Part shown: piece by piece, positions 1 through 6,646 of the stretch
How the letters are laid out: every line of letters starts with the position of its first letter
Position numbering within the stretch: the stretch's first letter is position 1
Assembly: GCA_018969165.1 (NCBI GenBank)
Contig: JAGWYX010000181.1
Span: 1 to 7,272 of the forward strand
From: Verrucomicrobiota bacterium
Lineage (GTDB): Bacteria > Verrucomicrobiota > Verrucomicrobiia > Limisphaerales > JAGWYX01
Reading direction: 5' to 3'
DNA: 7,272 nt
Notes under the pieces: generated by a model
Seen by the model: the letters and a program-made list of their open reading frames with translations, nothing else
Databases searched by the model: none
Told to the model about the DNA's origin: nothing
Made by a program: the position numbers and the translations under genes

Positions 1-1872
1 CGGCGCCCCCGAACCGGGAGCTTGCGCCTGGCGCCCCTGGGCTGCGGCCCGTTCCGTAGCAGCCGATGTAAGTCGGCGCTGGAGGTCACTGGCCACAGGG
101 TGAGCGGACGCACCCCCGCGGCTACCGGGCTGGGACGGCGGAGCCGGAGCGACAGGATCGAGCGGATGCTCCGCGCGGTACCAATTTGCGGCGACCCGGC
201 CGTCCCACCAGGCCCAGTTGAAGGGATAGACGTCGGGGTCGAAGATCACATGGTAGAAATGCCACACCACGATTGCCAGAATCGCCAGGATGGCTTCGTA
301 ATAATGGATGGTGGTGGCGACGTCCACCGCCCACCGTGGCAGCCAGCGCGTCACCTCGATCTTGAACCAGACCATCAAGCCGGTGACGCCCATGATGATG
401 GTGCCCCAAACCACCGCCCAATACTCGAATTTCTCGGGGTAGCCAAACCGGGCGTAGCGCGGCTTAGGCGCGTCGGCTCGCACCAGGTAACGCAGGCCGC
501 CGACCACGTCGTGGGCGTCTTTGCGACCCGGCAGAAAATCTTTGAGCAACTGGCGGCCTTCGGTGGTGAGGGCGACATAGGCCACATGGTAGGCGCCCAG
601 GCCCAGCATGACCAGGCCGGCGAGCCGATGGCTCCACCGCCGCAACGTTTCGTCCGAACCCAGCAACCAGGCGATCCAGGAGTCGGGATATCTGAGGGCG
701 AAACCCGTCACTGCCAGGACGAAGAACGAGACCAGCAGGATCAGGTGCTGGAGGCGTTGGCCGCGGTTCATCCGCACCACCGTTCGTACCTTGGTCCGGT
801 AGAGTTCGAGCAGCCTTTTCCGCCAGGCCAACACGTCGTGGGCCAGCAGCAGACTGATGGTGCCGACGATCATCGTCAGGTAGAACAGCCGGACCCAGTA
901 GTTGACCCGGCTCCCCAGGTCGCCCTTGGCCGAACCATTCAGGTGCACGGTGCCGCGTGAGAAGTTGGCGGTGGCCCCCGGGTGACACTTGCCGCAAGTC
1001 CGGACCAGGTTGGCCCGGTTAATCCAGGAGCGCGGATCGCTGGAGGGCAGGACCAGATGGTAACCGTGGCAACTGGCGCAATTGGCGGCGCGGGTCGAGC
1101 CGAATTGGGCGGCCAGGCCGTGGTAACTCTCCAGGAACGTCTTCACCCGGTCGGTCGGCAGGTTGTACTTGGTGTTCAAACGCTCGGAGGCGTGGCAGCG
1201 GCTGCAGACCTGCTCGGCGATCTTCAGCGAGCTGAGGGTCCGGAGTTGCTCGATGTTATGCTCGGAATGGCAATCGGTGCAAGTCGGCGGCTCGCGTCGC
1301 CCCTCGGCCAGGGCCTTGCCATGCACGCTCTGCCGCACATCCTCCGCCGCCTGCGGGTGACACTGGCCGCACGTCTTCGTGAGGTTCGCACGGTGCAGCG
1401 GCGATGCCGGCGAGGTCGGCGGCAGCACCGCGTGGCTGTCGTGGCAATCCTTGCACGTCGCGGCGCCTGACTCGCCCGCCTTGAGCGCCAGGGCGTGAAT
1501 GCTGGCCTGGTAGGTCTCCGATTGCCGCTCGTGGCAGAGGGCGCAGTCCACCGGTTTGGCCGCCCGGTTGTCGTCCGGATGCTTGGCCGTCAGGTCGCGG
1601 TGGCAACTCACGCAGGCGTTGGTGCCGTGCACCGAGGCCTTGAGTTTGACTTCATCGACGAAGAGCGACCGGGACTTGCCACCGGCCTCTTCCTTGGTCA
1701 GCGTCTTGTCCCCGTGGCACTGCATGCAATCGGCGTTCTGGAGCCCCGGCGCCGCCGCGGCGCCCAGCGCGTTGCTGGTGAACGCAGCCGCGACGACCAG
1801 GCCCGCCATCCAGCGGATTCCAGAAGACCCGGTCCGCGGGGCGTCCGCTTGCAGTTCAAGGTTGCGGAGCAC
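1..1872 (-). CDS. CbcL-like nine-heme cytochrome c / cytochrome b fusion, partial (C-terminus outside window)
   Basis: Probable membrane quinol oxidase that passes electrons to periplasmic hemes. Hand translation gives 624 open codons with no stop before the window edge. A GTG at 1872 is chosen because it precedes a signal-like stretch (RWMAGLVVAAAF, residues 20-31). It lies 6 bases after the upstream stop and lacks a Shine-Dalgarno, suggesting coupled translation; ATG at residue 22 is the alternative. Nine CxxCH motifs begin at residues 49, 87, 110, 140, 168, 198, 223, 265 and 293. Five hydrophobic helices follow at about 324-344, 376-394, 415-435, 485-502 and 520-544, with candidate b-heme ligands H376, H415, H429, H523, H538 and H541. 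A PFNW...WWDGR segment after the last helix is typical of b561-type subunits. From about residue 570 the tail is Pro/Ala-rich and partly encoded by a dispersed repeat. Nine c-hemes plus a b domain match the general plan of Geobacter CbcL. The family assignment is by architecture, and the electron acceptor is unknown. Confidence 0.92.
   Translation of the reverse strand, partial: MLRNLELQADAPRTGSSGIRWMAGLVVAAAFTSNALGAAAAPGLQNADCMQCHGDKTLTKEEAGGKSRSLFVDEVKLKASVHGTNACVSCHRDLTAKHPDDNRAAKPVDCALCHERQSETYQASIHALALKAGESGAATCKDCHDSHAVLPPTSPASPLHRANLTKTCGQCHPQAAEDVRQSVHGKALAEGRREPPTCTDCHSEHNIEQLRTLSSLKIAEQVCSRCHASERLNTKYNLPTDRVKTFLESYHGLAAQFGSTRAANCASCHGYHLVLPSSDPRSWINRANLVRTCGKCHPGATANFSRGTVHLNGSAKGDLGSRVNYWVRLFYLTMIVGTISLLLAHDVLAWRKRLLELYRTKVRTVVRMNRGQRLQHLILLVSFFVLAVTGFALRYPDSWIAWLLGSDETLRRWSHRLAGLVMLGLGAYHVAYVALTTEGRQLLKDFLPGRKDAHDVVGGLRYLVRADAPKPRYARFGYPEKFEYWAVVWGTIIMGVTGLMVWFKIEVTRWLPRWAVDVATTIHYYEAILAILAIVVWHFYHVIFDPDVYPFNWAWWDGRVAANWYRAEHPLDPVAPAPPSQPGSRGGASAHPVASDLQRRLTSAATERAAAQGRQAQAPGSGAP
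56..80 (+). repeat. REP-like hairpin repeat, copy 3, inside the 3' part of a gene
   Basis: It begins GTAGCAGCC and contains GCCGAT-GTAA-GTCGGC at 62-77, a six-pair stem with one G-T wobble and a GTAA loop. It matches the two copies at 4124-4148 and 4169-4193 over its first 22 positions, apart from a few substitutions. Unlike those copies it lies within an open reading frame, where its complement encodes part of the low-complexity tail of the nine-heme cytochrome. Confidence 0.75.
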
Positions 1873-1878
1873 GTGAAA

Positions 1879-4149
1879 TCAGTGGGTCAGTCGCGAAGCC
1901 ATGGCATAAATAATCAGGCAAAGGAGGATCACCCCGACGCCGAAGAAGGTGTAACCGAAGGTCCGGGCGATGCCTTTCCAGTATTGCCACTCGTCCTTGA
2001 CGCGGTATTCGTCGAGGCGGCCTTGGGCGATCAGCCGGTCATACCACCGTTTGCGCTCGTGCAGCATTTCGGTGCGTGAAATCCGGCCTGAGAAAATCAC
2101 GGTATCCATCGGGAATTTTTCGAGTCGGAAATGGGTGTTGAAGAAATGGATCGTGAAGATGAACCCGGCGGCCAGCAGCGCCTCGTCGGAATGGACGATC
2201 AGGGCGATGTTGATGATCCAACCGGGCATGAGTCTGGAGAAGAACTGCGGAAACCACAGCACCAGCCCGGAAAGTCCAATGGCGAACACGCCCCAGAAGA
2301 CGGCGAAATAATCGAACTTCTCCCAGTAGGTCCACCGGTCAAATTGCGGGCGCGCCCCCTTCCCAAAAAACCATTTCTGGTGCGCGATGAAGTCCCGCCA
2401 GTCCTGCAGCGTCGGTATCATCGAGTCGGCGCCGAACACCGCCGAACCGATCCGCCGGAGCCGGAGTCTGCCAGTGGCCGGGTCGCGGAGGTAGGCGCGC
2501 CGTCTCCAGAGGGTGAGGGTGAGGTTGACCAGGTGCAGCCCGAAATAGAGGAACGTGACCAGTGCCCCGAAATGGTGCAGGGACCGCGCCACTTCCGCGC
2601 CGCCGATGAAATTGAACAACGCCTTGGCCCAGTCCGTGTAGTAGAACTTCAGCGGCATACCGGTGATGACCAGCAGCAGGAAGCTGGTCACGACCAGGAA
2701 ATGGAGGAACCGCTCGAACGGCAGGAAGCGCGTGAACCATTCATCGTCGCGCTGGGCGTGGACCTTCACCTCGCGGAACGTCTTCGAGTCGTGCAGGTAG
2801 AGATAGCCGGATCGGAACAACCAGAGAAACGTGTGCGCGCCAAAGAACGTAAACACCCCCACCAGCAACGCCGTCATCAGCACGAACGTCGTGTGCAACG
2901 CCGGGTAATGCTCGCGGTCCAGCGGGTTGGCGTGCGGCACATACTCGGTAAAACTGGCGGTGGCTCCCGGATGACATTGCTGGCAGGTCTGGACGATCCG
3001 TTGCTGGGAGAGCCGTGAGGCCGGGTTGGAGGGCGGGAGCACGTCGTGATGACCGTGGCAATCATAACAGGCGGCGACCGCCGTCGCCACGTTCGGCCGC
3101 CCCAGGGCCATCGCCTTGCCATGGTACGTCTCGCGGTAGTGCGTCAGCCGATCCTGGTGGCACTGGCCGCAGCGCTGATCGCTGAGCGCCTTGAAATGGT
3201 TGCCGTTGGGCGTCTCGATCTGGTGCGCGGTGTGGCAATCGGTGCAGACCGGCCCGCGCTTGTCGCCCTTGGCCAGCAATTGCCCGTGGACGCTGCCGTT
3301 GTAAGTGGTCTCGACCCCCAGGTGGCATTTGCCGCAGGTCTTGGCCACGTTGGCATGATTGATCGGCGAACTGCGATCCACGCTTCGCTTGATGTCGTGA
3401 ACCCCGTGACAATCATTGCACGACGGCGCCACGATCAAGCCCATCTTCAACAACGCCCGACCGTGAATGCTCTCGGTGTACTGCGCCGCGACCTGCGGAT
3501 ACTTGATGCGGTATTCGGTGGTCAAACCGCGATTGCTATGGCAACGCGCGCAGGTCCGCGGCAGGTTCAACTTGAACACCGGTGACTCCGGATCCTTCAC
3601 CGGCACCATGTAGTGCGAGCCATGACAATCCGCGCAGGTGGCGGCCGCCGAGGCCCCCATGGCCTGGCTCATGCCGTGAATGCTCGTCGCGTATTGATCG
3701 GCCACCGCCGAGTGGCCAGCCGCCGGCTTCGCCCCCGCGGCCGGGGCATGCCCGACCACCGTTTCGTGGCAACCGGCGCATTGCGGAGGCGGCAACTTCT
3801 TGTCGTGAACCGTGTCCGGGATGCCGACGTGGCAATCGGTGCAGAGCAAATGCCCGTGCACCGATCGTTGAAAACGGTTGGTTTGAATGCTCAGCGATTG
3901 CGCCTGCCCATCGACCGTCCGCGTCAGCTTCGGATCCTCGTGGCAGTCCAGGCAGTCCGAGTTGGGAAACGATTTGGCGACTGCCGACACCGTCATGGCG
4001 CACCCGAGGCCCAAGGCCGCGACGAAACCCAGCGCGCGCGACCCGATGTGGTATCGGTTCGCCCGTCCGGCGCCGGCTGACTGATCGACGCGTGGCGAGA
4101 TCCACGCTCCTGCCCTGAACCCCGTAGCAGCGGACGTAAGTCCGCTCAA
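1879..4149 (-). CDS. CbcL-like eleven-heme cytochrome c / cytochrome b fusion
   Basis: Likely inner-membrane menaquinol oxidase delivering electrons to a periplasmic multiheme wire. Numbered from a TTG at 4149 (756 residues), a signal sequence lies at about 33-60. Eleven CxxCH motifs begin at 66, 103, 124, 172, 200, 244, 272, 302, 327, 361 and 389. Six membrane helices follow at about 418-445, 482-502, 525-546, 612-635, 647-669 and 731-751, with candidate b-heme ligands H483, H525/H526, H539, H653 and H668. SxHG spacers recur between heme pairs, typical of repeated multiheme modules. The start is unresolved. The frame stays open up to 4494, but that extension encodes dispersed repeats and is unlikely to be protein. 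TTG 4149 is the nearest canonical start before the signal sequence, and an ATC at 4101 with AGGAG five bases ahead is a non-canonical alternative. The stop is TGA at 1879-1881, and a paralogous gene follows after 6 bases. The b domain resembles b561/hydrogenase cytochrome b subunits; the resemblance to CbcL is by architecture. Confidence 0.9.
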   Translation of the reverse strand: MSGLTSAATGFRAGAWISPRVDQSAGAGRANRYHIGSRALGFVAALGLGCAMTVSAVAKSFPNSDCLDCHEDPKLTRTVDGQAQSLSIQTNRFQRSVHGHLLCTDCHVGIPDTVHDKKLPPPQCAGCHETVVGHAPAAGAKPAAGHSAVADQYATSIHGMSQAMGASAAATCADCHGSHYMVPVKDPESPVFKLNLPRTCARCHSNRGLTTEYRIKYPQVAAQYTESIHGRALLKMGLIVAPSCNDCHGVHDIKRSVDRSSPINHANVAKTCGKCHLGVETTYNGSVHGQLLAKGDKRGPVCTDCHTAHQIETPNGNHFKALSDQRCGQCHQDRLTHYRETYHGKAMALGRPNVATAVAACYDCHGHHDVLPPSNPASRLSQQRIVQTCQQCHPGATASFTEYVPHANPLDREHYPALHTTFVLMTALLVGVFTFFGAHTFLWLFRSGYLYLHDSKTFREVKVHAQRDDEWFTRFLPFERFLHFLVVTSFLLLVITGMPLKFYYTDWAKALFNFIGGAEVARSLHHFGALVTFLYFGLHLVNLTLTLWRRRAYLRDPATGRLRLRRIGSAVFGADSMIPTLQDWRDFIAHQKWFFGKGARPQFDRWTYWEKFDYFAVFWGVFAIGLSGLVLWFPQFFSRLMPGWIINIALIVHSDEALLAAGFIFTIHFFNTHFRLEKFPMDTVIFSGRISRTEMLHERKRWYDRLIAQGRLDEYRVKDEWQYWKGIARTFGYTFFGVGVILLCLIIYAMASRLTH
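4124..4148 (+). repeat. REP-like hairpin repeat, copy 1
   Basis: A GTAGC lead is followed by a perfect hairpin GCGGAC-GTAA-GTCCGC (4130-4145) and then TCA. It is the left arm of an inverted pair with 4169-4193; the arms match at 22 of 25 positions across a 20-base spacer. Two of the three differences are a paired G-C to C-G swap in the stem, so the structure is preserved while the sequence changes. It sits just upstream of the eleven-heme gene's signal sequence. Confidence 0.8.
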
Positions 4150-4168
4150 ACTGGGTCCACGGCCGGTC

Positions 4169-4193
4169 TGAGCCGACTTACGTCGGCGGCTAC
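4169..4193 (-). repeat. REP-like hairpin repeat, copy 2 (inverted)
   Basis: Read on the minus strand it is GTAGCC followed by the perfect hairpin GCCGAC-GTAA-GTCGGC (4187-4172) and TCA. It faces copy 1 head to head. With the partner arm it could form one long stem, or two separate small hairpins like a bacterial REP doublet. Confidence 0.8.
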
Positions 4194-4277
4194 GAGACCC
4201 TCTCCCGCTCACGGTCTCGACACAGTTCCAGAATCGGACATCGCCCCTTCCCATGATCCGGACGGGAAAGGGCGCCT

Positions 4278-4316
4278 CCTCTCCCATCCGCTGGGAGAGG
4301 GCCGGGGCGAGGGTCC
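4278..4316. repeat. CTCTCCC/GGGAGAG dispersed palindromic repeat
   Basis: CCTCTCCCA (4278-4286) pairs perfectly with TGGGAGAGG (4292-4300) around a five-base loop, followed by GCCGGGGCGAGGGTCC. From general knowledge, elements of this form (CCCTCnCCCCGGCCCTCTCCC with a return arm) are scattered in many GC-rich bacterial genomes and are often mis-translated as short proteins. Another CCCTCTCCCGC fragment lies at 4198-4208. Its copy number in this genome cannot be judged from one window. Confidence 0.6.
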
Positions 4317-4366
4317 GTCCGAGCTCATGATCCCTACAAACGCGCCCGAACCAAAAGCCTATCCCC

Positions 4367-4416
4367 ATGGACCGCGTGTCGCGGTCCATCGATTGGGGGA
4401 CGGCAGCATGCCGTCC
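4367..4416 (-). terminator. Tandem hairpins downstream of the ImcH-like gene, possible terminator
   Basis: Two perfect hairpins lie 48 to 97 bases past the ImcH-like stop. The first is GGACGGCA-GCA-TGCCGTCC (4398-4416, 8 pairs); the second is ATGGACCGCG-TGT-CGCGGTCCAT (4367-4389, 10 pairs). The position suits transcript termination or 3'-end protection. There is no clear U-run directly after either stem; a short TTTT occurs a few bases beyond on the minus strand. They may instead be further dispersed palindromic repeats. Confidence 0.35.
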
Positions 4417-4463
4417 TTCCCGGTCCGAGGCCAGGATGCAGGGCCGGCTCAAGGGCGCCACCC

Positions 4464-5969
4464 TCAGTTTCCGCCGGTGTGGCAATCGCTGCATTTCATG
4501 CCTTCCCAGCCCTCCTCGGGGTGTTTGAACTGGAGTCCTTGCGGACCGACCTGCTCGAGTTCGGCCCCACGCCGCTCGGCCAGGATCACGTGGCAGGACT
4601 TGCAGTCGTTGGCGTTGATGGCCTGCTTGCCGTCAGCCGACTTGTGCTGGCCGTCGTGACAGCGGAAGCATCCGGCCCAGTCCTTGTGCCCGATGTTGCG
4701 CGGATAGACCCTCCAATCGGCCTTCATCTCCGGAAAGAAGTTGTTGGTGTAAATTTGTTGAACCACCGCGATCGTCGCTTCCAGCTCCGACGGGGGCACG
4801 GCGGAGTATTTGCTGTGCAACGTGGTGGCAATCCCCTGCAGCGCCACCTCCTCCGTCGAGTAGGGCTGCGTCAGCACCGCCACCGCCTCCTTCTTGATGA
4901 AAGCCAGGTTGGTATCCAGCCGCCCCAGTTGCAGGGCCAGATCGACTGCTTCGTTGGGGGTCTGGAAAATGTGCGACGGCCGGTTGTGGCAATCCATGCA
5001 GTCCATCGTGCGGATCACCAGTTTGGCGGGGTCGTTGGTGAACTCCTTGGTTCGGTATTCGGTCACCACGCCCTGCGGATTGGTCATCCGGACCCAGGGA
5101 ATGACCTGGTGCTGGGCGTCCGTCGCGATATATTCCACCTTGTTGGCGACGCTCATGTGCCAGTGGATGCCGCTGACCGGACCGTGGGTGGGATCGCCGC
5201 CGCCGACTTTCAACAGCAGCCGCACCGAGTAGGAGGTGTTGGTCCTGTCGGTCAGGTAATGCGCATACGTGCGGTCGAGGTTCCCGACGAACTTTTGCGG
5301 CCAATGACAGCGCTCGCACGTCTCCTGGGCCGGACGCAGGTTGCTGATGGGCGTGCGGATGGGACGCGGGTACTTGTCAAACAGCGTGGCATAGACCTGG
5401 TAGAGCCCGCTGATCTTGGCCTTGACGTACCACGTCGCGCCGGGACCGATGTGGCATTCGGAGCAGGAGACGCGCGCGTGGGGCGAATGCAGGTAGGTGG
5501 TGTGTTCGGGCTTCATCACCTGGTGACAGGCCTGGCCGCAGAACGTCACCGACTCGGTAAAATGATAGCTGCGATAGCTCCCAATGGCCGTCAGGAGCAG
5601 AAAACAGGCCCCGAGCGTGATCAGGATCAGCAAGTTCCGCCGATCGCGCGGACGCGACAGGTCCACCAGCAGCAATGGCTGCCGGGTGGTGACCGCCAGC
5701 CGCCGGCGCTGTCGGCGAATCAGCACCAGCCCGAACCCCATCAGCCCGAACCCCAGGATCAGGAAGGCCGGAGAGATCAGGTAGGCCAGCACGCCGATGT
5801 AGGGATTGCCGCTGGGCGCGAGCGCGTCCAGGGCGAACAGCAGCAGAAAGGAAAACAGGCTCCCGCTGGCGACTACCAACCCACCCAGGCTCACCCAGTT
5901 GCTCAGGAGCGAGGAGCGGAGGGACGGGCGGTGGCCGGCATCCGTGGCCGGCGGTGGTTCCATGCTCAT
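4464..5969 (-). CDS. ImcH-like seven-heme inner-membrane cytochrome c (NapC/NirT family)
   Basis: Membrane-anchored tetraheme-type quinol dehydrogenase with extra hemes, expected to oxidise menaquinol and pass electrons to periplasmic carriers. The 501 residues start at an ATG at 5969; an in-frame ATG at 5963 is also possible, and neither has a clear Shine-Dalgarno. Three hydrophobic helices lie at about 28-50, 57-85 and 111-131, after which the chain is periplasmic. The first heme site is CGQACH at 144-149, a CX3CH form followed by QVMKPEH, the region that binds quinol and ligates heme 1 in NapC/NrfH proteins. Six CxxCH sites follow at 169, 218, 324, 434, 456 and 493, the last five residues from the C-terminus. 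Three helices, seven hemes and about 500 residues match the published description of Geobacter ImcH, needed for reducing higher-potential acceptors. It sits between a small cytochrome c gene and two CbcL-like genes. The NapC/NirT assignment is strong; equivalence to ImcH is inference. Confidence 0.95.
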   Translation of the reverse strand: MSMEPPPATDAGHRPSLRSSLLSNWVSLGGLVVASGSLFSFLLLFALDALAPSGNPYIGVLAYLISPAFLILGFGLMGFGLVLIRRQRRRLAVTTRQPLLLVDLSRPRDRRNLLILITLGACFLLLTAIGSYRSYHFTESVTFCGQACHQVMKPEHTTYLHSPHARVSCSECHIGPGATWYVKAKISGLYQVYATLFDKYPRPIRTPISNLRPAQETCERCHWPQKFVGNLDRTYAHYLTDRTNTSYSVRLLLKVGGGDPTHGPVSGIHWHMSVANKVEYIATDAQHQVIPWVRMTNPQGVVTEYRTKEFTNDPAKLVIRTMDCMDCHNRPSHIFQTPNEAVDLALQLGRLDTNLAFIKKEAVAVLTQPYSTEEVALQGIATTLHSKYSAVPPSELEATIAVVQQIYTNNFFPEMKADWRVYPRNIGHKDWAGCFRCHDGQHKSADGKQAINANDCKSCHVILAERRGAELEQVGPQGLQFKHPEEGWEGMKCSDCHTGGN

Positions 5970-6017
5970 GGCCGATTCAAGAATTCAAGGACTCCAGACC
6001 TGACTCACATGCTGCCA

Positions 6018-6043
6018 ACGACCGGTCCACACGCACCGGTCGT
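6018..6043. promoter_or_regulatory. Perfect 9-bp inverted repeat upstream of the ImcH-like gene
   Basis: ACGACCGGT (6018-6026) and ACCGGTCGT (6035-6043) form a perfect stem with an eight-base loop. It lies in the 127-base gap, 53 bases after the small cytochrome's stop and 48 bases before the ImcH-like start. There is no following T-run on either strand, so an intrinsic terminator is doubtful. An operator for a dimeric regulator or a processing/stability hairpin is equally possible. Confidence 0.4.
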
Positions 6044-6096
6044 CAGCGGCAAATCTCCATTCCCACGGGACGCGCGTGCGGCGTCGCATCCGGCGC

Positions 6097-6420
6097 TTAC
6101 TTCTTGAACGCCCGCATGTAGGCGACCAGGGCCTTGATCTCGTCGTCGGACAGGCCCTCGGCAGGTTTCATCTTGGTCTTGTCACCTTCCTTCAAGCCCT
6201 CCTTGATGGTTTTGAACATGTGGTCGTCCTTGAGGGTCTCCTGGAACTTGGGATCGGTGTAGTCCTTGGCCCCCAGTTTCCGCCCCATTTTCGTGTCGCC
6301 TTTGCCATCGCTCCCGTGGCACCGGGCGCATTCCTTTTCGTAGGTATCCTTGGTGCCCGCCGAGGTGGACACGACCGCGGCCGCCCCAACCAGCAGACTG
6401 ATGATGACCAATTGCTTCAT
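6097..6420 (-). CDS. Small secreted class I cytochrome c (monoheme)
   Basis: A 107-residue periplasmic electron carrier. The ATG at 6420 is chosen because GGGAG sits five bases ahead and it starts a good signal peptide (MKQLV then a hydrophobic core to about residue 21); the frame continues upstream but without signal character. The heme attachment motif is CARCH at 31-35 near the mature N-terminus, followed by GSDGKG. The sixth ligand is probably M84 in KTKMKPAEGLSDDE, and the chain ends with the usual helix ALVAYMRAF. Size and layout are those of a cytochrome c6/c553-like fold. The mature protein is rich in lysine, as expected for docking to acidic partners. It is followed by the ImcH-like gene and could accept electrons from that protein or from the complex encoded upstream. 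Which of these is its partner cannot be told from sequence. Confidence 0.95.
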   Translation of the reverse strand: MKQLVIISLLVGAAAVVSTSAGTKDTYEKECARCHGSDGKGDTKMGRKLGAKDYTDPKFQETLKDDHMFKTIKEGLKEGDKTKMKPAEGLSDDEIKALVAYMRAFKK

Positions 6421-6646
6421 AAGTACTCCCGCTTTATTGCTACCGCCGCCACGCTGGCGACGTCTGTGCATCCGGCGTGAACATGAGGCCGGGGCGCTCG
6501 GGGGGCTCCACCGGATTTGGCGTTTTGTTTACTTTTTTTGGTACCGGCAGGACAGAATTTGGCGGGCCGTCGTTCCACCCAGGAGCGCCGCGGCCGCAGG
6601 CCGTCGCCCTGCCAGTGCGCATCGGGAACACCGCCTGGCGCCTGGC
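6421..6646. other. Intergenic region upstream of the small cytochrome c gene
   Basis: 226 bases without a supported gene. It is GC-rich except for a short AT-rich patch with seven consecutive T on the plus strand at about 6533-6539. The minus-strand frames here are short and lack domain character. I see no confident promoter or terminator, but the length would allow a separate promoter for the cytochrome genes. Confidence 0.5.

Larger units (their letters stand above)
4150..4463. other. Repeat-rich intergenic gap between the ImcH-like and CbcL-like genes
   Basis: No convincing gene lies here. From right to left it holds two tight hairpins (4398-4416, 4367-4389), a CTCTCCC/GGGAGAG element (4278-4316), a GAGACC...GGTCTC inverted repeat (4194-4199 with 4213-4218) and one arm of the REP-like pair. 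The long minus-strand frame crossing it reads out peptides such as TLAPALSQRMGEE. These are what such repeats yield in translation and lack any domain or heme motif. I see no clear promoter, although the eleven-heme gene may need one if the hairpins stop transcription from upstream. Confidence 0.7.

Noticed and set aside
22..960. 312-codon open frame on the plus strand
   Set aside because: It lies opposite the cytochrome b domain of the nine-heme gene and has no recognisable motif; the minus-strand frame explains the sequence.
1870..1881. Frameshift splitting one very long cytochrome into two genes at 1872-1881
   Set aside because: Each side has its own signal-like sequence, complete c-heme series and b domain, so these are two tandem genes and not one broken gene.
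4124..4316. Possible CRISPR array
   Set aside because: The repeats are inverted and of different families, with no regularly spaced direct repeats or spacers.
4150..4494. N-terminal extension of the 11-heme gene to an ATG at 4494
   Set aside because: The translation is that of dispersed repeats, overlaps the end of the ImcH-like gene by 31 bases, and lies ahead of an internal signal peptide.
4479..6107. 542-codon open frame on the plus strand
   Set aside because: It is antisense to the ImcH-like gene, whose seven heme motifs and three membrane helices are unmistakable. Long antisense frames are common in GC-rich coding DNA, and this one shows no domain.
6516..6545. Intrinsic terminator on the plus strand at the seven-T run
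   Set aside because: No stable GC hairpin sits directly before the T-run, and no plus-strand gene ends there.
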